Notes: a model not told the origin generated them from the letters alone. Shown: positions 21,093 through 32,502, numbered from the stretch's first letter. The stretch is DNA of 64,000 nucleotides from an uncultured Oxalobacteraceae bacterium (GCA_903893945.1 CAITOF010000048.1:1-64000), one strand, 5' to 3'. Translations and numbers: made by a program.

Positions 21093-21131
21093 AAAAAAAT
21101 GCCGACTGAACCCGTCGGCATTTTTTGTTTT
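21093..21131. terminator. Bidirectional rho-independent terminator
   Basis: ATGCCGAC (21099-21106) and GTCGGCAT (21114-21121) form a perfect stem with loop TGAACCC. Seven A residues precede and six T residues follow, so the stem can extend to about 14 pairs and both strands end in a T-run. It lies between the convergent BI-1 gene and rlmD and should serve both. Confidence 0.9.
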
Positions 21132-21177
21132 GCGGCGGTTTATGGGCACCATCTGCGGCACGCCCCCAGCGCTCGCA

Positions 21178-22515
21178 TTACTTCAAATCAAACACCGCCA
21201 TCGATTCCACATGCGACGTGTGCGGGAACATGTTCACAACCCCTGCCAGGCTCATCACATACCCTGCCTTCACTAACAGGCCAGCGTCACGCGCCAGGGT
21301 GCCCGGACTGCAGGACACATAAACAATACGGCGCGGCAAAAAATCGGGTTCGGAGGCCGACAGACTCTGCAACGCTTCACACAATGCCATCGCGCCATCG
21401 CGCGGCGGATCTATTAGATATCGATCAAAACGACCCAACTTCTTCAGGTCGTCGGCAGTAATTTCAAATAAATTACGGGTGCTGAAGCGGGTTTTATGAG
21501 CCAGTCCATTTGCGGCGGCATTGTCACAGGCACGCTCCGTTAAAGCGTCACTGCCCTCAATACCCACTACCTGATGCGCCACGGTGGCGATCGGCAAGGT
21601 AAAGTTTCCCAAACCGCAAAATAGATCGGCAATCCGTTCATGCGCTTGTGCATCCAATAAGCGCAGTGCCCGTACCACCATGACCCGATTGATAGAATGA
21701 TTTACCTGGGTAAAGTCAGTCGGCTTAAATGGCATTTTTATTCCGAATTCCGGCAATAAATAATGCAGCTGGGGACTTTTGGGATAGAAAATTTCAACTG
21801 TGTCCATTCCACCCGGCTGCAACCACCATTGAACGCTGAATTTATCGGCAAACTCTTTTAATAAAATTTCATCACTGGCTGACATCGGCTTCATGATTCT
21901 TAACACCAGCGCCGTCACATTTTCCCCGACCGCCAGCTCAATTTGCGGTACCTCATTGACTATCGAGAGTCGGGCAATCAGTGCGCGCAGCGGCACCAGC
22001 ATGGCCGACACATGAGGCGGCAATATTTCACAGGTTTCCGTATTGGCGACATAACGCGATTTTTTCTCATGAAAACCGACCAGCACCACCTCTTTTTTGG
22101 TGACGTTGCGCACTGACAGCCGCGCGCGGTAGCGGTATCCCCATGTCGGACCGACGATCGGGCGCAGTATCGTGACAGGTTTTACCTTGCTGATATGCCA
22201 GAGACTGTCTTCGAGCGCGCGCTGTTTGATGGCAACCTGGGCATCCGGGTCCAGGTGCTGCATCGAACAACCGCCGCACAGACCAAAATAACGGCAGCGG
22301 GGTTGGCAGCGCTGTGACGATTCATGATGCAACTGCGTTATCTGCGCATTTTCCCAGTGCGCTTTCTTTCGGTAGACCGAAATACTCACGACTTCACCTG
22401 GCAAGGCGCCGTCCACAAACACGACTTTTCCCACGGAACCATCGTCATTGCGCAAATGGCCAATGCCACGGGCTTCCATATCAAGGGCGGTAATTTTTAA
22501 TTTATTGTCAAACAT
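21178..22515 (-). CDS. rlmD: 23S rRNA (uracil-C5) methyltransferase RlmD
   Basis: A 445-residue TrmA-family enzyme that makes m5U1939 in 23S rRNA. An N-terminal TRAM-like domain (residues 1-60) is followed by the 4Fe-4S cluster cysteines in [14 protein letters not shown], the SAM site [15 protein letters not shown] (in part: DLFCGLGNF) and the catalytic Cys in [11 protein letters not shown]. The ATG at 22515 is preferred to a TTG two codons upstream; no clear ribosome binding site is seen for either. Confidence 0.95.
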   Translation of the reverse strand: MFDNKLKITALDMEARGIGHLRNDDGSVGKVVFVDGALPGEVVSISVYRKKAHWENAQITQLHHESSQRCQPRCRYFGLCGGCSMQHLDPDAQVAIKQRALEDSLWHISKVKPVTILRPIVGPTWGYRYRARLSVRNVTKKEVVLVGFHEKKSRYVANTETCEILPPHVSAMLVPLRALIARLSIVNEVPQIELAVGENVTALVLRIMKPMSASDEILLKEFADKFSVQWWLQPGGMDTVEIFYPKSPQLHYLLPEFGIKMPFKPTDFTQVNHSINRVMVVRALRLLDAQAHERIADLFCGLGNFTLPIATVAHQVVGIEGSDALTERACDNAAANGLAHKTRFSTRNLFEITADDLKKLGRFDRYLIDPPRDGAMALCEALQSLSASEPDFLPRRIVYVSCSPGTLARDAGLLVKAGYVMSLAGVVNMFPHTSHVESMAVFDLK

Positions 22516-22677
22516 AGGCAAAAAATACGGGGCAACAACGTCAGAAAACAGTGATAAAAGTGATTATATAAAGGGAGGCGAGTATATCAGGGAAACCTGC
22601 CATGCAGGCCGTGGCCAGGCAAAATTATCCTGGCGAAGCGCAGCGCAGCCCGGTTTTCCGGTGCGCCCAAAAACGGA

Positions 22678-22699
22678 AGGGGCACTGATAAGTGCCCCT
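22678..22699 (-). terminator. Terminator after rpoS
   Basis: AGGGGCACT, loop of four bases, AGTGCCCCT forms a perfect nine-base-pair stem about 30 bases after the rpoS stop. Read leftward it is followed by TCCG and then five T residues, so the T-run is slightly displaced. It should end the surE-pcm-nlpD-rpoS transcript. Confidence 0.75.
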
Positions 22700-22729
22700 G
22701 TCCTGTCACCGTCTGCGATCGCGGTACGA

Positions 22730-23737
22730 TCAGAGCAGAGCGTCCCGTCCGACACCCCGTGAGGAAAATGAACGTTTCAGCTTGATTAATGCTTCCTGCT
22801 GAATCTGGCGGATACGTTCTCGTGTCACGCCCATTTCTTCAGCCAGTGTTTCCAGAGTGGCCGGATCATCATTATCCAGTCCGAAACGGCGCATGATGAC
22901 AACGCGCTGTTTATCCGGCAATTTGGACAGCCATTCCCTTACCAGCAACTTCAATTCATGACGTTCAGCACGATTATCCGGTCCGTCATCACCTTCGCTG
23001 GGCAACATGTCCATCAAACTCGACTGTGGATCGTTGTCCAGAGGCATATCCAGCGATGTTGCGTGTTCTGAAAGTGCCAGAATATCCTGCACTTCGCCCA
23101 TCGGCCGACCAACCATGCTGGCAATATCTTCGATCGCTGCATCGCGGCCGTCATGGTGCTGCGCTTCGAGGTGGTATTTGGCGCGCAGAATCTGGTTCAG
23201 CTCACGCACAACGTGTACAGGCAGGCGAATCGTGCGGGCCTGATTCATGATGGCGCGTTCGATACTCTGTCTGATCCACCAGGTGGCATAGGTCGAAAAG
23301 CGGAACCCGCGTTCAGGCTCGAATTTATCAATCGCGTGCATCAGCCCCAGATTACCTTCTTCGATCATATCCAGTAACGCCACACCACGATTGATGTAAT
23401 GTTTGGCGATTGATACAACCAGTCGCAAATTGTGTTCAATCATTTTTTGACGCGCAACGAAATCGCCTTTTTTGGCCAGCGTCGCACAGGCCAGTTCTTC
23501 AGGCGCCGTTAACAGGGCACGCGTACCTATCTGATTGAGATAATACTGGGTAGTGTCTGTGGATAATTCTGCGGCCAGCACTGTTTTCAGTTCATCAACA
23601 GGTTCGACGACAGATTCTTTTGCTTCATTGGGCTCACCATCTTCATTATTGGAGCCGTCGGACAACTCAACTTCACGTAAATCTTCCGAAGCGTCTTCGG
23701 ATACCTCTTCATCTGAGAGACTGTGTTTAGCTGTCAT
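22730..23737 (-). CDS. rpoS: RNA polymerase sigma factor RpoS
   Basis: A 335-residue stationary-phase and general-stress sigma factor. After an acidic N-terminal extension (about residues 1-55, many Glu, Asp and Ser) come region 1.2 ([11 protein letters not shown]), region 2 ([35 protein letters not shown]-type; here [17 protein letters not shown], then [13 protein letters not shown]), region 3 and region 4 with the helix-turn-helix [14 protein letters not shown]. It lies 40 bases downstream of nlpD, the widespread proteobacterial arrangement, where an rpoS promoter usually sits inside nlpD. Confidence 0.97.
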   Translation of the reverse strand: MTAKHSLSDEEVSEDASEDLREVELSDGSNNEDGEPNEAKESVVEPVDELKTVLAAELSTDTTQYYLNQIGTRALLTAPEELACATLAKKGDFVARQKMIEHNLRLVVSIAKHYINRGVALLDMIEEGNLGLMHAIDKFEPERGFRFSTYATWWIRQSIERAIMNQARTIRLPVHVVRELNQILRAKYHLEAQHHDGRDAAIEDIASMVGRPMGEVQDILALSEHATSLDMPLDNDPQSSLMDMLPSEGDDGPDNRAERHELKLLVREWLSKLPDKQRVVIMRRFGLDNDDPATLETLAEEMGVTRERIRQIQQEALIKLKRSFSSRGVGRDALL

Positions 23738-23777
23738 GGTATAAACTCGACGTAGGTTGATGGAATAGTTATCTCAT

Positions 23778-24689
23778 TCATCGACCCGGTAAAAATTTCA
23801 GTGGATCGACAGGCTTGCCTTGCTGGCGTATTTCAAAGTGCAACTTTACTTCTTCACTGTCAGAATTTCCCATCTCTGCAATTTTTTGCCCTTTACTGAT
23901 AAGTTGCTTTTCTTTGACTACAATGGTTCTGTTATGGGCATAAGCGGATAACAGATTGTTGGAATGTTTAATAATGACTAAATTACCATAACCGCGTATT
24001 CCACTTCCGGCGTACATGACCGTTCCAGAAGCGGCAGAGACGATATCCTCTCCCATCTTTCCAGAGATATCGATACCCTTATTTTTATTATCGTCAAAAT
24101 TTGCAACGACTTTACCTCCAGCTGGCCAAACCCAAACAATTTCGTCATTTATGACCGGTTCTGGCGATTTTTCTGCTGTTTTTTCGGCTGGTTTTACAAT
24201 TTGTTTCCCAGAAACAACATCTGGTGCGTCGGCTTTTTGCATTTCTGCTAATGCGGCATCCGAATAAGGTCGCTTGTCGGCGCGCGGGCCATTCTTGTTA
24301 TTTGATGAAATTGCTAACGAACCTGATGTGGCAGGACGCGGTTCAGCGCCATTTGAAGTGGCGGCATTGCCGTCCGGCGGCGCGACCCTCAGGATTTGGC
24401 CCACTTTTATGTCATTGGGATTGGCCAGATTATTCCAGGTAACGATATCACTGTAACTCTGACCCTTGTCCAGCGCGATACGATACAAGGTATCGCCTTT
24501 CTTGACGACATACTGGCTTGGCGAGTCGTCGGTTTTCGTGACCGGTGCCGGTGTCACCGGCTGAGGAGGCTGCTCTTTAACGGGTTGCGGGTTTCGATCT
24601 TCTACCGGGGCTTTTTTTATGGGCGTGCTGCAGGCTGCCACGATACCTACCACGACGACTGACAAGGCAATATTTTTTATACTTTTCAT
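23778..24689 (-). CDS. nlpD: NlpD-like LysM/M23 lipoprotein, amidase activator
   Basis: A 303-residue lipoprotein (lipobox VAAC at about residues 17-20) with a LysM peptidoglycan-binding domain (QYVVKKGDTLYRIALDKG) and a C-terminal M23-like domain. The zinc motif HxH is replaced (LHFEIR), so it is expected to be inactive as a peptidase and, like E. coli NlpD/EnvC, to activate N-acetylmuramyl-L-alanine amidases at the septum. The ATG at 24689 opens the lipoprotein signal; longer in-frame starts run into the pcm end. Confidence 0.93.
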   Translation of the reverse strand: MKSIKNIALSVVVVGIVAACSTPIKKAPVEDRNPQPVKEQPPQPVTPAPVTKTDDSPSQYVVKKGDTLYRIALDKGQSYSDIVTWNNLANPNDIKVGQILRVAPPDGNAATSNGAEPRPATSGSLAISSNNKNGPRADKRPYSDAALAEMQKADAPDVVSGKQIVKPAEKTAEKSPEPVINDEIVWVWPAGGKVVANFDDNKNKGIDISGKMGEDIVSAASGTVMYAGSGIRGYGNLVIIKHSNNLLSAYAHNRTIVVKEKQLISKGQKIAEMGNSDSEEVKLHFEIRQQGKPVDPLKFLPGR

Positions 24690-24705
24690 GCGGTTACATT
24701 TCTTC

Positions 24706-25592
24706 TTAAATGGTGCCTGGACGCAAAGGTACAAAATGACAACCTTCCATTACCGTTTTGATCCAGTCTGCGTTTCCGGTTCGTTCAATCAATTGCAACA
24801 CCTGCTGCTTTTCGCCAACCGGTGCAATTAATCGCCCCCCAATGGCCAATTGCTGCAATAAGGCGTCTGGAATCTGGATTCCGGCTGCCGCGAGGATAAT
24901 ACCGTCGAACGGTGCTACCTGAGGCAAACCGCACATACCATCACCATAGTGCAAACGCAAATTTGCAATCCGTAATGGACGCAGATTTTTTTTGGCTAAT
25001 TCATGCAATAACTTGATACGCTCAATTGAATACACGTTTTTACAGAGTTGTGCAAGTACTGCTGCCTGATAACCACAGCCCGTGCCAATTTCCAGCACGT
25101 TATTTAACGTTTTGCCATTGCGCATGATTTCAATCATGCGGGCCACGATATACGGCTGGGAAATGGTCTGTTCATTACCAATCGGTAAGGACGCGTCGAT
25201 ATAGGCCTGGCCGAACAAGCCTTCGTCGATGAACTGATGTCGCGGCACGGTGCCCATCGCCGCCAGAACGCCGGGATCGAGGATTCCCTGTCTTGACAGT
25301 CGGTCAACCATGGCACGCCGCGGCGATTGGGCGGCCAGCGTCGACGACATTGCTTTTTTGTGGGTATCGGCCCCGGCTGGAGTGCGGGCCGGCGTGGCAT
25401 GGGCCAGCACATTGTGTGTCAGGGTAGGCTTGCCGTTGACCAGTGCGCGATGTGATTCATGGCGCCGCAGATTCTGTGTTGCGGTCTGCGGTGTTTCAAA
25501 CGACAGTTCGGCGTTGCCCGGCCGCGCTGCGCGGTTGGATGACTTACTCGCCAGTGACGACAGGGGGAGCGGGAAACGGCGGCCCTTTGCGG

Positions 25593-25596
<4 letters not shown>
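24706..25596 (-). CDS. pcm: Protein-L-isoaspartate O-methyltransferase
   Basis: A 296-residue repair enzyme that methylates isoaspartyl residues in damaged proteins using SAM. The SAM site [17 protein letters not shown] (in part: [10 protein letters not shown]) and the family segment VPRHQFIDE are clear. The catalytic core occupies the last 210 residues; an Ala/Arg/Thr-rich extension of about 80 residues precedes it, as in many Burkholderiales homologues. ATG 25596 overlaps the surE stop (ATGA), so the two are translationally coupled. Confidence 0.95.
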
Positions 25597-26668
<1,072 letters not shown>

Positions 26669-26698
26669 TTACTCCCGAATCGTTTATGTAAAGGTATT

Positions 26699-28309
26699 TT
26701 AATCCCGAAACCTCGAGGTGATCGGGTACCGCCAGTCGCGACCAAAGGCGCGATGCGTGACCCGAATGCCGACCGGAGACTGTCGCCGCTTGTATTCGTT
26801 TATTTTTATCAGGCGGGTAATGCGATCAACGTCTTCTTTTTTATAGCCCGAGGCGATGATATAGTCGGTGGGCCTGTTTTCTTCCATATACAACTGCATA
26901 ATCGCGTCTAATATCTCGTAGGGTGGCAGGGAGTCCTGATCGGTCTGGTCCGGGCGCAGTTCCGCCGACGGTGCCCGGGTCAGAATTCGCTCGGGGATCA
27001 CATCGGACAGACTGTTGCGATAGGCACAGAGCCGGTAGACCAGCGTCTTGGCAATATCCTTGAGCACCGCAAAGCCGCCCGCCATGTCACCATACAGGGT
27101 GCAATAACCGACGGCCATTTCACTTTTGTTCCCTGTCGTCAGAACGATGGAACCGTATTTATTCGATAACGCCATCAGCAGGGTACCGCGAATACGTGCC
27201 TGGATATTTTCTTCTGTGGTATCAAGGGGCAATCCGCTGAATTCGTTCTCCAGCGTTTTCGTAAATGCACTGAAACATTCATTGATGGAGATTTCGTCGT
27301 AGCGCACCCCCAGACGGTTCACCATCGCACGTGAATCCAGCCAGGAAATTTCAGCCGTATAGGGTGACGGCATCATGACTGCACGTACTTTGTCTGCACC
27401 GAGAGCATCCACCGCGACGGCCAGCGTCAGCGCCGAATCGACGCCACCGGAGAGGCCCAGCAGCACGCCCGGAAATCCGTTTTTCCCGATATAGTCGCGC
27501 ACGCCGAGAACCAGCGCCTGATATACCTGCGCTTCAACCGGGAGTTCAGGTTCGATAACGCCGGGTAGCGGGTTGGCCTGACTGAATTCGATCAGCTGCA
27601 TATCTTCCTGGGCGTGTTTTAACTGCGCTGTCAGCTGACCACGATTATCCAGGACAAATGAATTTCCATCAAAAATCAGTTCATCCTGACCGCCGACCAG
27701 ATTCGCATAAACCAGTGCCATGCCCTGATCAGTCACATAGTCGCGCATGACCTGGTAGCGCAGGTGCTGTTTATTCATGTGGTAAGGTGAACCGTTTAAC
27801 ACCAGCAGTACCTCGGCGCCAGCCGCCCTGGCCTGCGCCGGCATGCTGGCGCTCCAGGTATCTTCACAGATAGCCACAGCGAACCTGGTCGTTTCATAAT
27901 CGAACACCAGCACCCCGTTGCCCGATTCAAAATACCGTTTTTCATCGAACACATGTCCGTTGGGCAGGTCGTGCTTGAAATACGTGGCCTGAATCTGTCC
28001 ATTCACCAATAAAGAGGCGGCATTGTATCGGCGTCCCTGCTGCAGCGCGGGATGGCCCACCAGTACATGCAGCTCAGGAAATTCGGCGAGCTGCCGGGCC
28101 AGATCCTGCAAGGCCGCCTGGCTGGCTGCGTAAAAAGAATCACGCAACAGCAGATCTTCGGGCGGATATCCCACCAAAGATAATTCGGGTGTGAGTACAA
28201 TATGCGCACCCTGCTGAAAAGCACGACGCGAGAAATCAAGTATGCGCGCTGCATTTCCGGCTAAATCGCCTACCGTGCTGTTCATTTGTACTAATGCAAG
28301 CTTAACCAT
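26699..28309 (-). CDS. nadE: Glutamine-dependent NAD+ synthetase
   Basis: A 536-residue two-domain enzyme. The N-terminal nitrilase-type glutaminase domain has the catalytic triad Glu42, Lys112 and Cys148 (ICEDTW). The C-terminal ammonia-dependent synthetase domain has the P-loop LGLSGGVDSALT and a KSEMAVGY segment. It converts deamido-NAD to NAD using ATP and glutamine-derived ammonia. It faces the FemAB-like gene across only 27 bases. Confidence 0.97.
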   Translation of the reverse strand: MVKLALVQMNSTVGDLAGNAARILDFSRRAFQQGAHIVLTPELSLVGYPPEDLLLRDSFYAASQAALQDLARQLAEFPELHVLVGHPALQQGRRYNAASLLVNGQIQATYFKHDLPNGHVFDEKRYFESGNGVLVFDYETTRFAVAICEDTWSASMPAQARAAGAEVLLVLNGSPYHMNKQHLRYQVMRDYVTDQGMALVYANLVGGQDELIFDGNSFVLDNRGQLTAQLKHAQEDMQLIEFSQANPLPGVIEPELPVEAQVYQALVLGVRDYIGKNGFPGVLLGLSGGVDSALTLAVAVDALGADKVRAVMMPSPYTAEISWLDSRAMVNRLGVRYDEISINECFSAFTKTLENEFSGLPLDTTEENIQARIRGTLLMALSNKYGSIVLTTGNKSEMAVGYCTLYGDMAGGFAVLKDIAKTLVYRLCAYRNSLSDVIPERILTRAPSAELRPDQTDQDSLPPYEILDAIMQLYMEENRPTDYIIASGYKKEDVDRITRLIKINEYKRRQSPVGIRVTHRAFGRDWRYPITSRFRD

Positions 28310-28336
28310 TATTTAAGATTTTTTAAGATTTAATAT

Positions 28337-29503
28337 ATGCAAGAATCGAATTATCGCACGGCTGTGATTAAAAATTTGTCTGAAATTGCGTCTTCGGACT
28401 GGGAACAATTGCGTCAGGCGCCCATAAATGGGGCCGACAATCCCTTTTTGTCCTATTTCTATCTGCGCGCACTGGAAGAATCGGGCAGTGCCTGCGCGGA
28501 AACCGGATGGAAAACCCATTTTTTGACCGTCTGGCGCGACCACCGGCTGCACGGCGCGATGCCGATGTACCTGAAAAATCATTCCTACGGCGAATATGTG
28601 TTTGACTGGTCCTGGGCGCAGGCGTATGCGCAGCATCAGTTGGCCTATTACCCTAAACTGTTATCTGCCGTTCCGTTCACGCCTGTGACCGGTCCGCGCC
28701 TGCTGGCAACCGATGAAACGGCACTGGACGCACTGATTCTGGCGTTAATCGAGCACAATCAATCGTCCTCTGCGTCCTCCTGCCATGTGTTATTTTTGCC
28801 CCAGGCACAGGCCGAACGGCTGAAGGCGGCCGGCTTCATGTTGCGCTATGGCGTGCAATTTCACTGGACCAACCAGGGTTATCGCAGTTTCGACGATTTT
28901 TTATCCCGGCTCGAAAGCAAAAAACGGAAAAATATTCTGGCTGAGCGGCGCAAAGTGAGAGATGCCAACATTACGTTCAGGCACAAGGTGGCCGGCCAGA
29001 TCACCGGGGCAGATTGGGTCTTCTTCGTCGAGTGTTACAAAAATACCTACCGCGAACATGGCGGCCAGGGGTATCTGAATCTGGATTTCTTTCTGGCGAT
29101 CGGTGCGTCGCTCCCGGACAATCTGCTGATGATCACGGCATACAGGGACGATAAACCGGTAGCCGCTTCGTTATTGTTTTACACTGCACAGGCTTTGTAT
29201 GGCCGTTACTGGGGTTGTCTGGAATATCATCCCTGCCTGCATTTTGAAACGGCGTATTATCAGCCACTCGAGTTCTGTATCACACAGCGGATCCAGTCAT
29301 TTGAAGGCGGCGCACAGGGAGAGCATAAAATGGCGCGCGGTTTCTTGCCGGAGACCACTTATTCGGCGCACCACATCAACCATCCCGCCTTCGCTGACGC
29401 GATAGACCAGTTCCTGAAACGCGAGCAGATTGGTATCAGCCACTATGCTGATGAACTGGAGAGGCATAATCCGTTCAGCAATCAATCCAGAAACACCTTA
29501 TAA
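28337..29503 (+). CDS. FemAB/GNAT-like acyltransferase family protein (DUF482 type)
   Basis: A 388-residue cytoplasmic protein of the PF04339-like group, annotated elsewhere as GNAT-family or peptidoglycan biosynthesis/recognition protein. Recognisable pieces are NPFLSYFYLRALEESGSA near the N-terminus, the central LSRLESKKRKNILAERRKV segment (in part: RKNILAERRKV) and the late GRYWGCLEYHPCLHFETAYYQ region (in part: HPCLHFE). The biochemical role of the family is not established. The start has no clear ribosome binding site and follows nadE's start by 27 bases, so leader and promoter must be very compact. Confidence 0.8.
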   Translation: MQESNYRTAVIKNLSEIASSDWEQLRQAPINGADNPFLSYFYLRALEESGSACAETGWKTHFLTVWRDHRLHGAMPMYLKNHSYGEYVFDWSWAQAYAQHQLAYYPKLLSAVPFTPVTGPRLLATDETALDALILALIEHNQSSSASSCHVLFLPQAQAERLKAAGFMLRYGVQFHWTNQGYRSFDDFLSRLESKKRKNILAERRKVRDANITFRHKVAGQITGADWVFFVECYKNTYREHGGQGYLNLDFFLAIGASLPDNLLMITAYRDDKPVAASLLFYTAQALYGRYWGCLEYHPCLHFETAYYQPLEFCITQRIQSFEGGAQGEHKMARGFLPETTYSAHHINHPAFADAIDQFLKREQIGISHYADELERHNPFSNQSRNTL

Positions 29504-29578
29504 TCATGCAGTTATGGTGCGTGCGTTGCATTAATTAGACGCTTGACCCGCCACTGTCCATGAATTATTCAGAAATCT

Positions 29579-29607
29579 TTGACCTTATCAACGTTATACC
29601 GAATAAT
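29579..29607 (+). promoter_or_regulatory. Sigma-70 promoter of the Ser/Thr kinase gene
   Basis: TTGACC at 29579-29584, a 17-base spacer, and AATAAT at 29602-29607 (five of six matches in each box). Transcription would start near 29614. A 14-base perfect palindrome TTTCTTATAAGAAA at 29610-29623 overlaps that start point and could be an operator. Confidence 0.65.
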
Positions 29608-29646
29608 AGTTTCTTATAAGAAAATTTAAGGGCCAAACGACGCACC

Positions 29647-30672
29647 ATGAATCAAAGTTCCAAGTTCATTACGCCAGGAATGGCACCCATAAAAAAGGTT
29701 GGCCGTTTTCTGCTTTATCGCGAACTTGGGCGTGGTGCCATCGGCACCGTCTATTTTGGTCATGATCCTGTCATTGACCGGGATGTGGCGATCAAAATTT
29801 TCCACAACCTGCCGACCGTGCAGGACAAGAAACAGCGCGACCAGATTTTCATGAACGAAGCACGTGCAGCCGGGCGCCTGTCTCATCCCAACATCATTAC
29901 CATCTTTGATGCCGCCAGTGAAGCCAACCTGAGTTACATCGCCATGGAATACCTGCAAGGTCAGGATTTGCGGCAATTCCTGGCTGAAAACAAGCCCCTT
30001 CTTTACCTGCAAGTGGCGCATATGATGCAGAAAATCGCCGAAGGTCTTGAATACGCCCATTCCGAAGGCGTGATACACCGCGATATCAAGCCAGCCAATA
30101 TATTCATCCTTGAAAACATGCAGACCAAGTTGCTGGACTTTGGTATTGCGCGCGCCGTTAAACGGGAAACCTCCGAAAATATCGAAGAACATGCAACGCT
30201 GTTTAATAACAATATTCTGGGCACACCGAATTACATGTCACCCGAGCAGGCGCAGGCCAAACCGGTTGACAAACTGACCGACGTCTACTCGCTCGGTGCG
30301 GTCATGTATGAGGTGTTAGCGCGCCAGAAACCGTTTAACTCGCGTGATATGGATGCCCTGCTGCACATGATAGTAAACAAGCAGCTTAAAGCGCCGCATG
30401 AAGTTAATCCGGAAATACCGCTGGTTTTATCACGCATCGTAATGAAAGCGATGTCGAAACAGCCCGAAAAACGTTATCAGTCTGCGGGGGAGATGGCCGT
30501 GGAATTACGGCGCTACGTTCTGATGGAAAAGCGGGATCAGAAGTCGATCATGTCCAGGACCAATCCCGGTTCCGGATCCCGCGATGAACCTTACGGAAAA
30601 TTATTCTGGATGAGCTGCGTAGTCATCTCGATTGCTTTTTTGGTGGCAATCAGCTCCTGGTTTGCAACATAA
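29647..30672 (+). CDS. Tail-anchored Ser/Thr protein kinase
   Basis: A 341-residue Hanks-type kinase. Glycine loop LGRGAIGTVYFG, ATP lysine 50 (VAIKIF), catalytic HRDIKPAN with Asp146, metal-binding DFG at 164-166 and SPEQA activation segment are all present, so it should be active. The kinase domain ends near residue 290. A basic linker and a single hydrophobic helix (about 318-338) at the very C-terminus anchor it in the inner membrane with no extracytoplasmic sensor, unlike PknB-type kinases. It is a single gene with its own promoter and ends exactly against the convergent ppa. Confidence 0.9.
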   Translation: MNQSSKFITPGMAPIKKVGRFLLYRELGRGAIGTVYFGHDPVIDRDVAIKIFHNLPTVQDKKQRDQIFMNEARAAGRLSHPNIITIFDAASEANLSYIAMEYLQGQDLRQFLAENKPLLYLQVAHMMQKIAEGLEYAHSEGVIHRDIKPANIFILENMQTKLLDFGIARAVKRETSENIEEHATLFNNNILGTPNYMSPEQAQAKPVDKLTDVYSLGAVMYEVLARQKPFNSRDMDALLHMIVNKQLKAPHEVNPEIPLVLSRIVMKAMSKQPEKRYQSAGEMAVELRRYVLMEKRDQKSIMSRTNPGSGSRDEPYGKLFWMSCVVISIAFLVAISSWFAT

Positions 30673-31206
30673 TCACAGCGATTTCCTGTAATTGGTCACG
30701 CCGTCAAGAATCTCGGCATGCGCTTCATCCGGTTCGCCCCACCCTTCAATTTTGACCCATTTTCCTTTTTCCAGATCCTTGTAATGTTCAAAGAAATGCT
30801 GAATCTGCTTCAGGCGCAGTTCATTCATGTCGGAGGGTTTCTGCCAATGGGAATAGATCGAAAGAATTTTATCGATGGGCACCGCCAGCACCTTGGCGTC
30901 CTGACCGGATTCATCCGTCATTTTTAACACGCCGATTGCCCGGCAGCGCACGACCACGCCAGGGATTAAGGCAAATGGTGTGATGACCAGTACATCAACC
31001 GGATCACCATCGCCTGCTATGGTCTGGGGAATATAGCCGTAGTTGCAGGGATAGTGCATCGCCGTGCCCATAAAACGATCCACAAATATCGCGCCGGTTT
31101 CTTTGTCAACTTCATATTTGACGGGATCGGCGTTCATCGGAATTTCAATGATGACATTGAAATCGTGGGGTAAATCGCGGCCGGCGGGAACATTATTCAA
31201 ACTCAT
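30673..31206 (-). CDS. ppa: Inorganic pyrophosphatase
   Basis: A 177-residue family I pyrophosphatase that hydrolyses PPi in the cytoplasm. The metal-binding signature is in [10 protein letters not shown], with IEIPMN and KYEVDKETG nearby. The ATG at 31206 gives the usual 175-residue length; an upstream in-frame extension is rejected as unconserved. It ends next to the convergent kinase gene with no spacer. Confidence 0.97.
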   Translation of the reverse strand: MSLNNVPAGRDLPHDFNVIIEIPMNADPVKYEVDKETGAIFVDRFMGTAMHYPCNYGYIPQTIAGDGDPVDVLVITPFALIPGVVVRCRAIGVLKMTDESGQDAKVLAVPIDKILSIYSHWQKPSDMNELRLKQIQHFFEHYKDLEKGKWVKIEGWGEPDEAHAEILDGVTNYRKSL

Positions 31207-31296
31207 TTTGCTTCTTTCTAAAATAAATAAAACTGACTGAAATCGGGACTGGGCAAAACACGCCGGCATACAGAATCAACATCGGCCGCGACCGGT

Positions 31297-32502
31297 TCAG
31301 GTCATTTTCTGCGTCGACACCTGCGCGCAGTCGCGATAGTACGAGGCGGCCTTTTCCTGCATGCCTAGCTGCTCATTTAACTGGGCCAATTTCAGGTTGG
31401 CCTCACGCAGACAGGAGGTACTGGTTGCATAAATCAGCACCTGCTCCAGATTGCGCTCCGCTTTGCCCCATAATTTCTGATGCAGACACAGCACACCCAT
31501 GGTGAGCGCCAATTCAGGATCCGTCGGGTGCAGCACGGACCAGGATTCGCAGCGTTCAATCTGGTTTAACAGGGCCGCAGAACCTTCCTTGGCGGCGGCT
31601 TCACGATAGGCGATGATTAACCGGTCGTCCCATTCTTCCTGCAGCGCCTTTTCAAGCAGCGTACGTGCATCGTCCTGCATGCCGAGATGAATCATGGCAC
31701 GTGCGGCCAGAGCCGCGACAAAAGGCCGCAGCCGGTCTTCCTGCGGAATACTGTACCAGAGCCGGCGCATTGATTCAGCATCCTGGGCATGGTCCGACAA
31801 CAGGTCGGAATACGCCAGCTCGCGCAGGCGCATCGACAACGCCGGATGCAGCGAACGGTGTTTATCCAGGGCTTTCACCAGCCGCAGCACCTCGCTCCAC
31901 TGCTTGGCCTGCTGATTGGCTTTCAATGCAAAGCGCAGCACATGAATGTGACGCGTGCCATTGGCATTCAATTCTTTAACCGCGCCCAGCGCCTGTTCCG
32001 ACTGGTGAGCATCGACCATCAATTCTGCCGTACTGACCAGCCGGGCAACTTTATAGGGCTGGTCGCCTTCTACGCCGGCCAACCAGGCATCGCGGCGTTC
32101 AAACTGGCTCATATGATGAGCTGCACGCGCACCGATAAGTGCTGCCAGTGCTTCATTGTCCGGCAGCTCAGAGGCCCGCATTGCCGCCTTTTCTGCATGG
32201 CCGAAACGTCCTTCAAAAAATGCCTTCAATGCATCGCGCAGTGCTTTATTGCCTTCACGTTCGGCCTTGCTGCGACGATAGGCCGCAACGCGTTCCGGCA
32301 TCTGCTTGGTGATATTGATGGTATAAAACAGCAGACCCAGCAGAGCAAATACCACCAGCAGCGCCACAATGAACAGGTTAAGCGACATGTCAACCCGGTA
32401 AGGCGGGTAAAAAAGCACGACATTACCCGGATTGAAGCGTGCTGAGAGTGCCACAATCACTGCCGCGGCAAACAGGACCACCAGGCGTAAGAAGAACCCC
32501 AT
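31297..32502 (-). CDS. hemY: HemY-like TPR membrane protein
   Basis: A 401-residue protein with two N-terminal transmembrane helices (about 5-21 and 40-62) and a periplasmic or cytoplasmic TPR-rich domain. This is the proteobacterial HemY, not the Bacillus protoporphyrinogen oxidase of the same name. It always lies downstream of hemX in the hemCDXY cluster; its precise role in tetrapyrrole metabolism is unsettled. Its start abuts the hemX stop. Confidence 0.92.
   Translation of the reverse strand: MGFFLRLVVLFAAAVIVALSARFNPGNVVLFYPPYRVDMSLNLFIVALLVVFALLGLLFYTINITKQMPERVAAYRRSKAEREGNKALRDALKAFFEGRFGHAEKAAMRASELPDNEALAALIGARAAHHMSQFERRDAWLAGVEGDQPYKVARLVSTAELMVDAHQSEQALGAVKELNANGTRHIHVLRFALKANQQAKQWSEVLRLVKALDKHRSLHPALSMRLRELAYSDLLSDHAQDAESMRRLWYSIPQEDRLRPFVAALAARAMIHLGMQDDARTLLEKALQEEWDDRLIIAYREAAAKEGSAALLNQIERCESWSVLHPTDPELALTMGVLCLHQKLWGKAERNLEQVLIYATSTSCLREANLKLAQLNEQLGMQEKAASYYRDCAQVSTQKMT

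Noticed and set aside
30673-31269. Longer ppa start at 31269
   Set aside because: The extra 21 residues are not typical of the family, and the ATG at 31206 gives the standard protein length.
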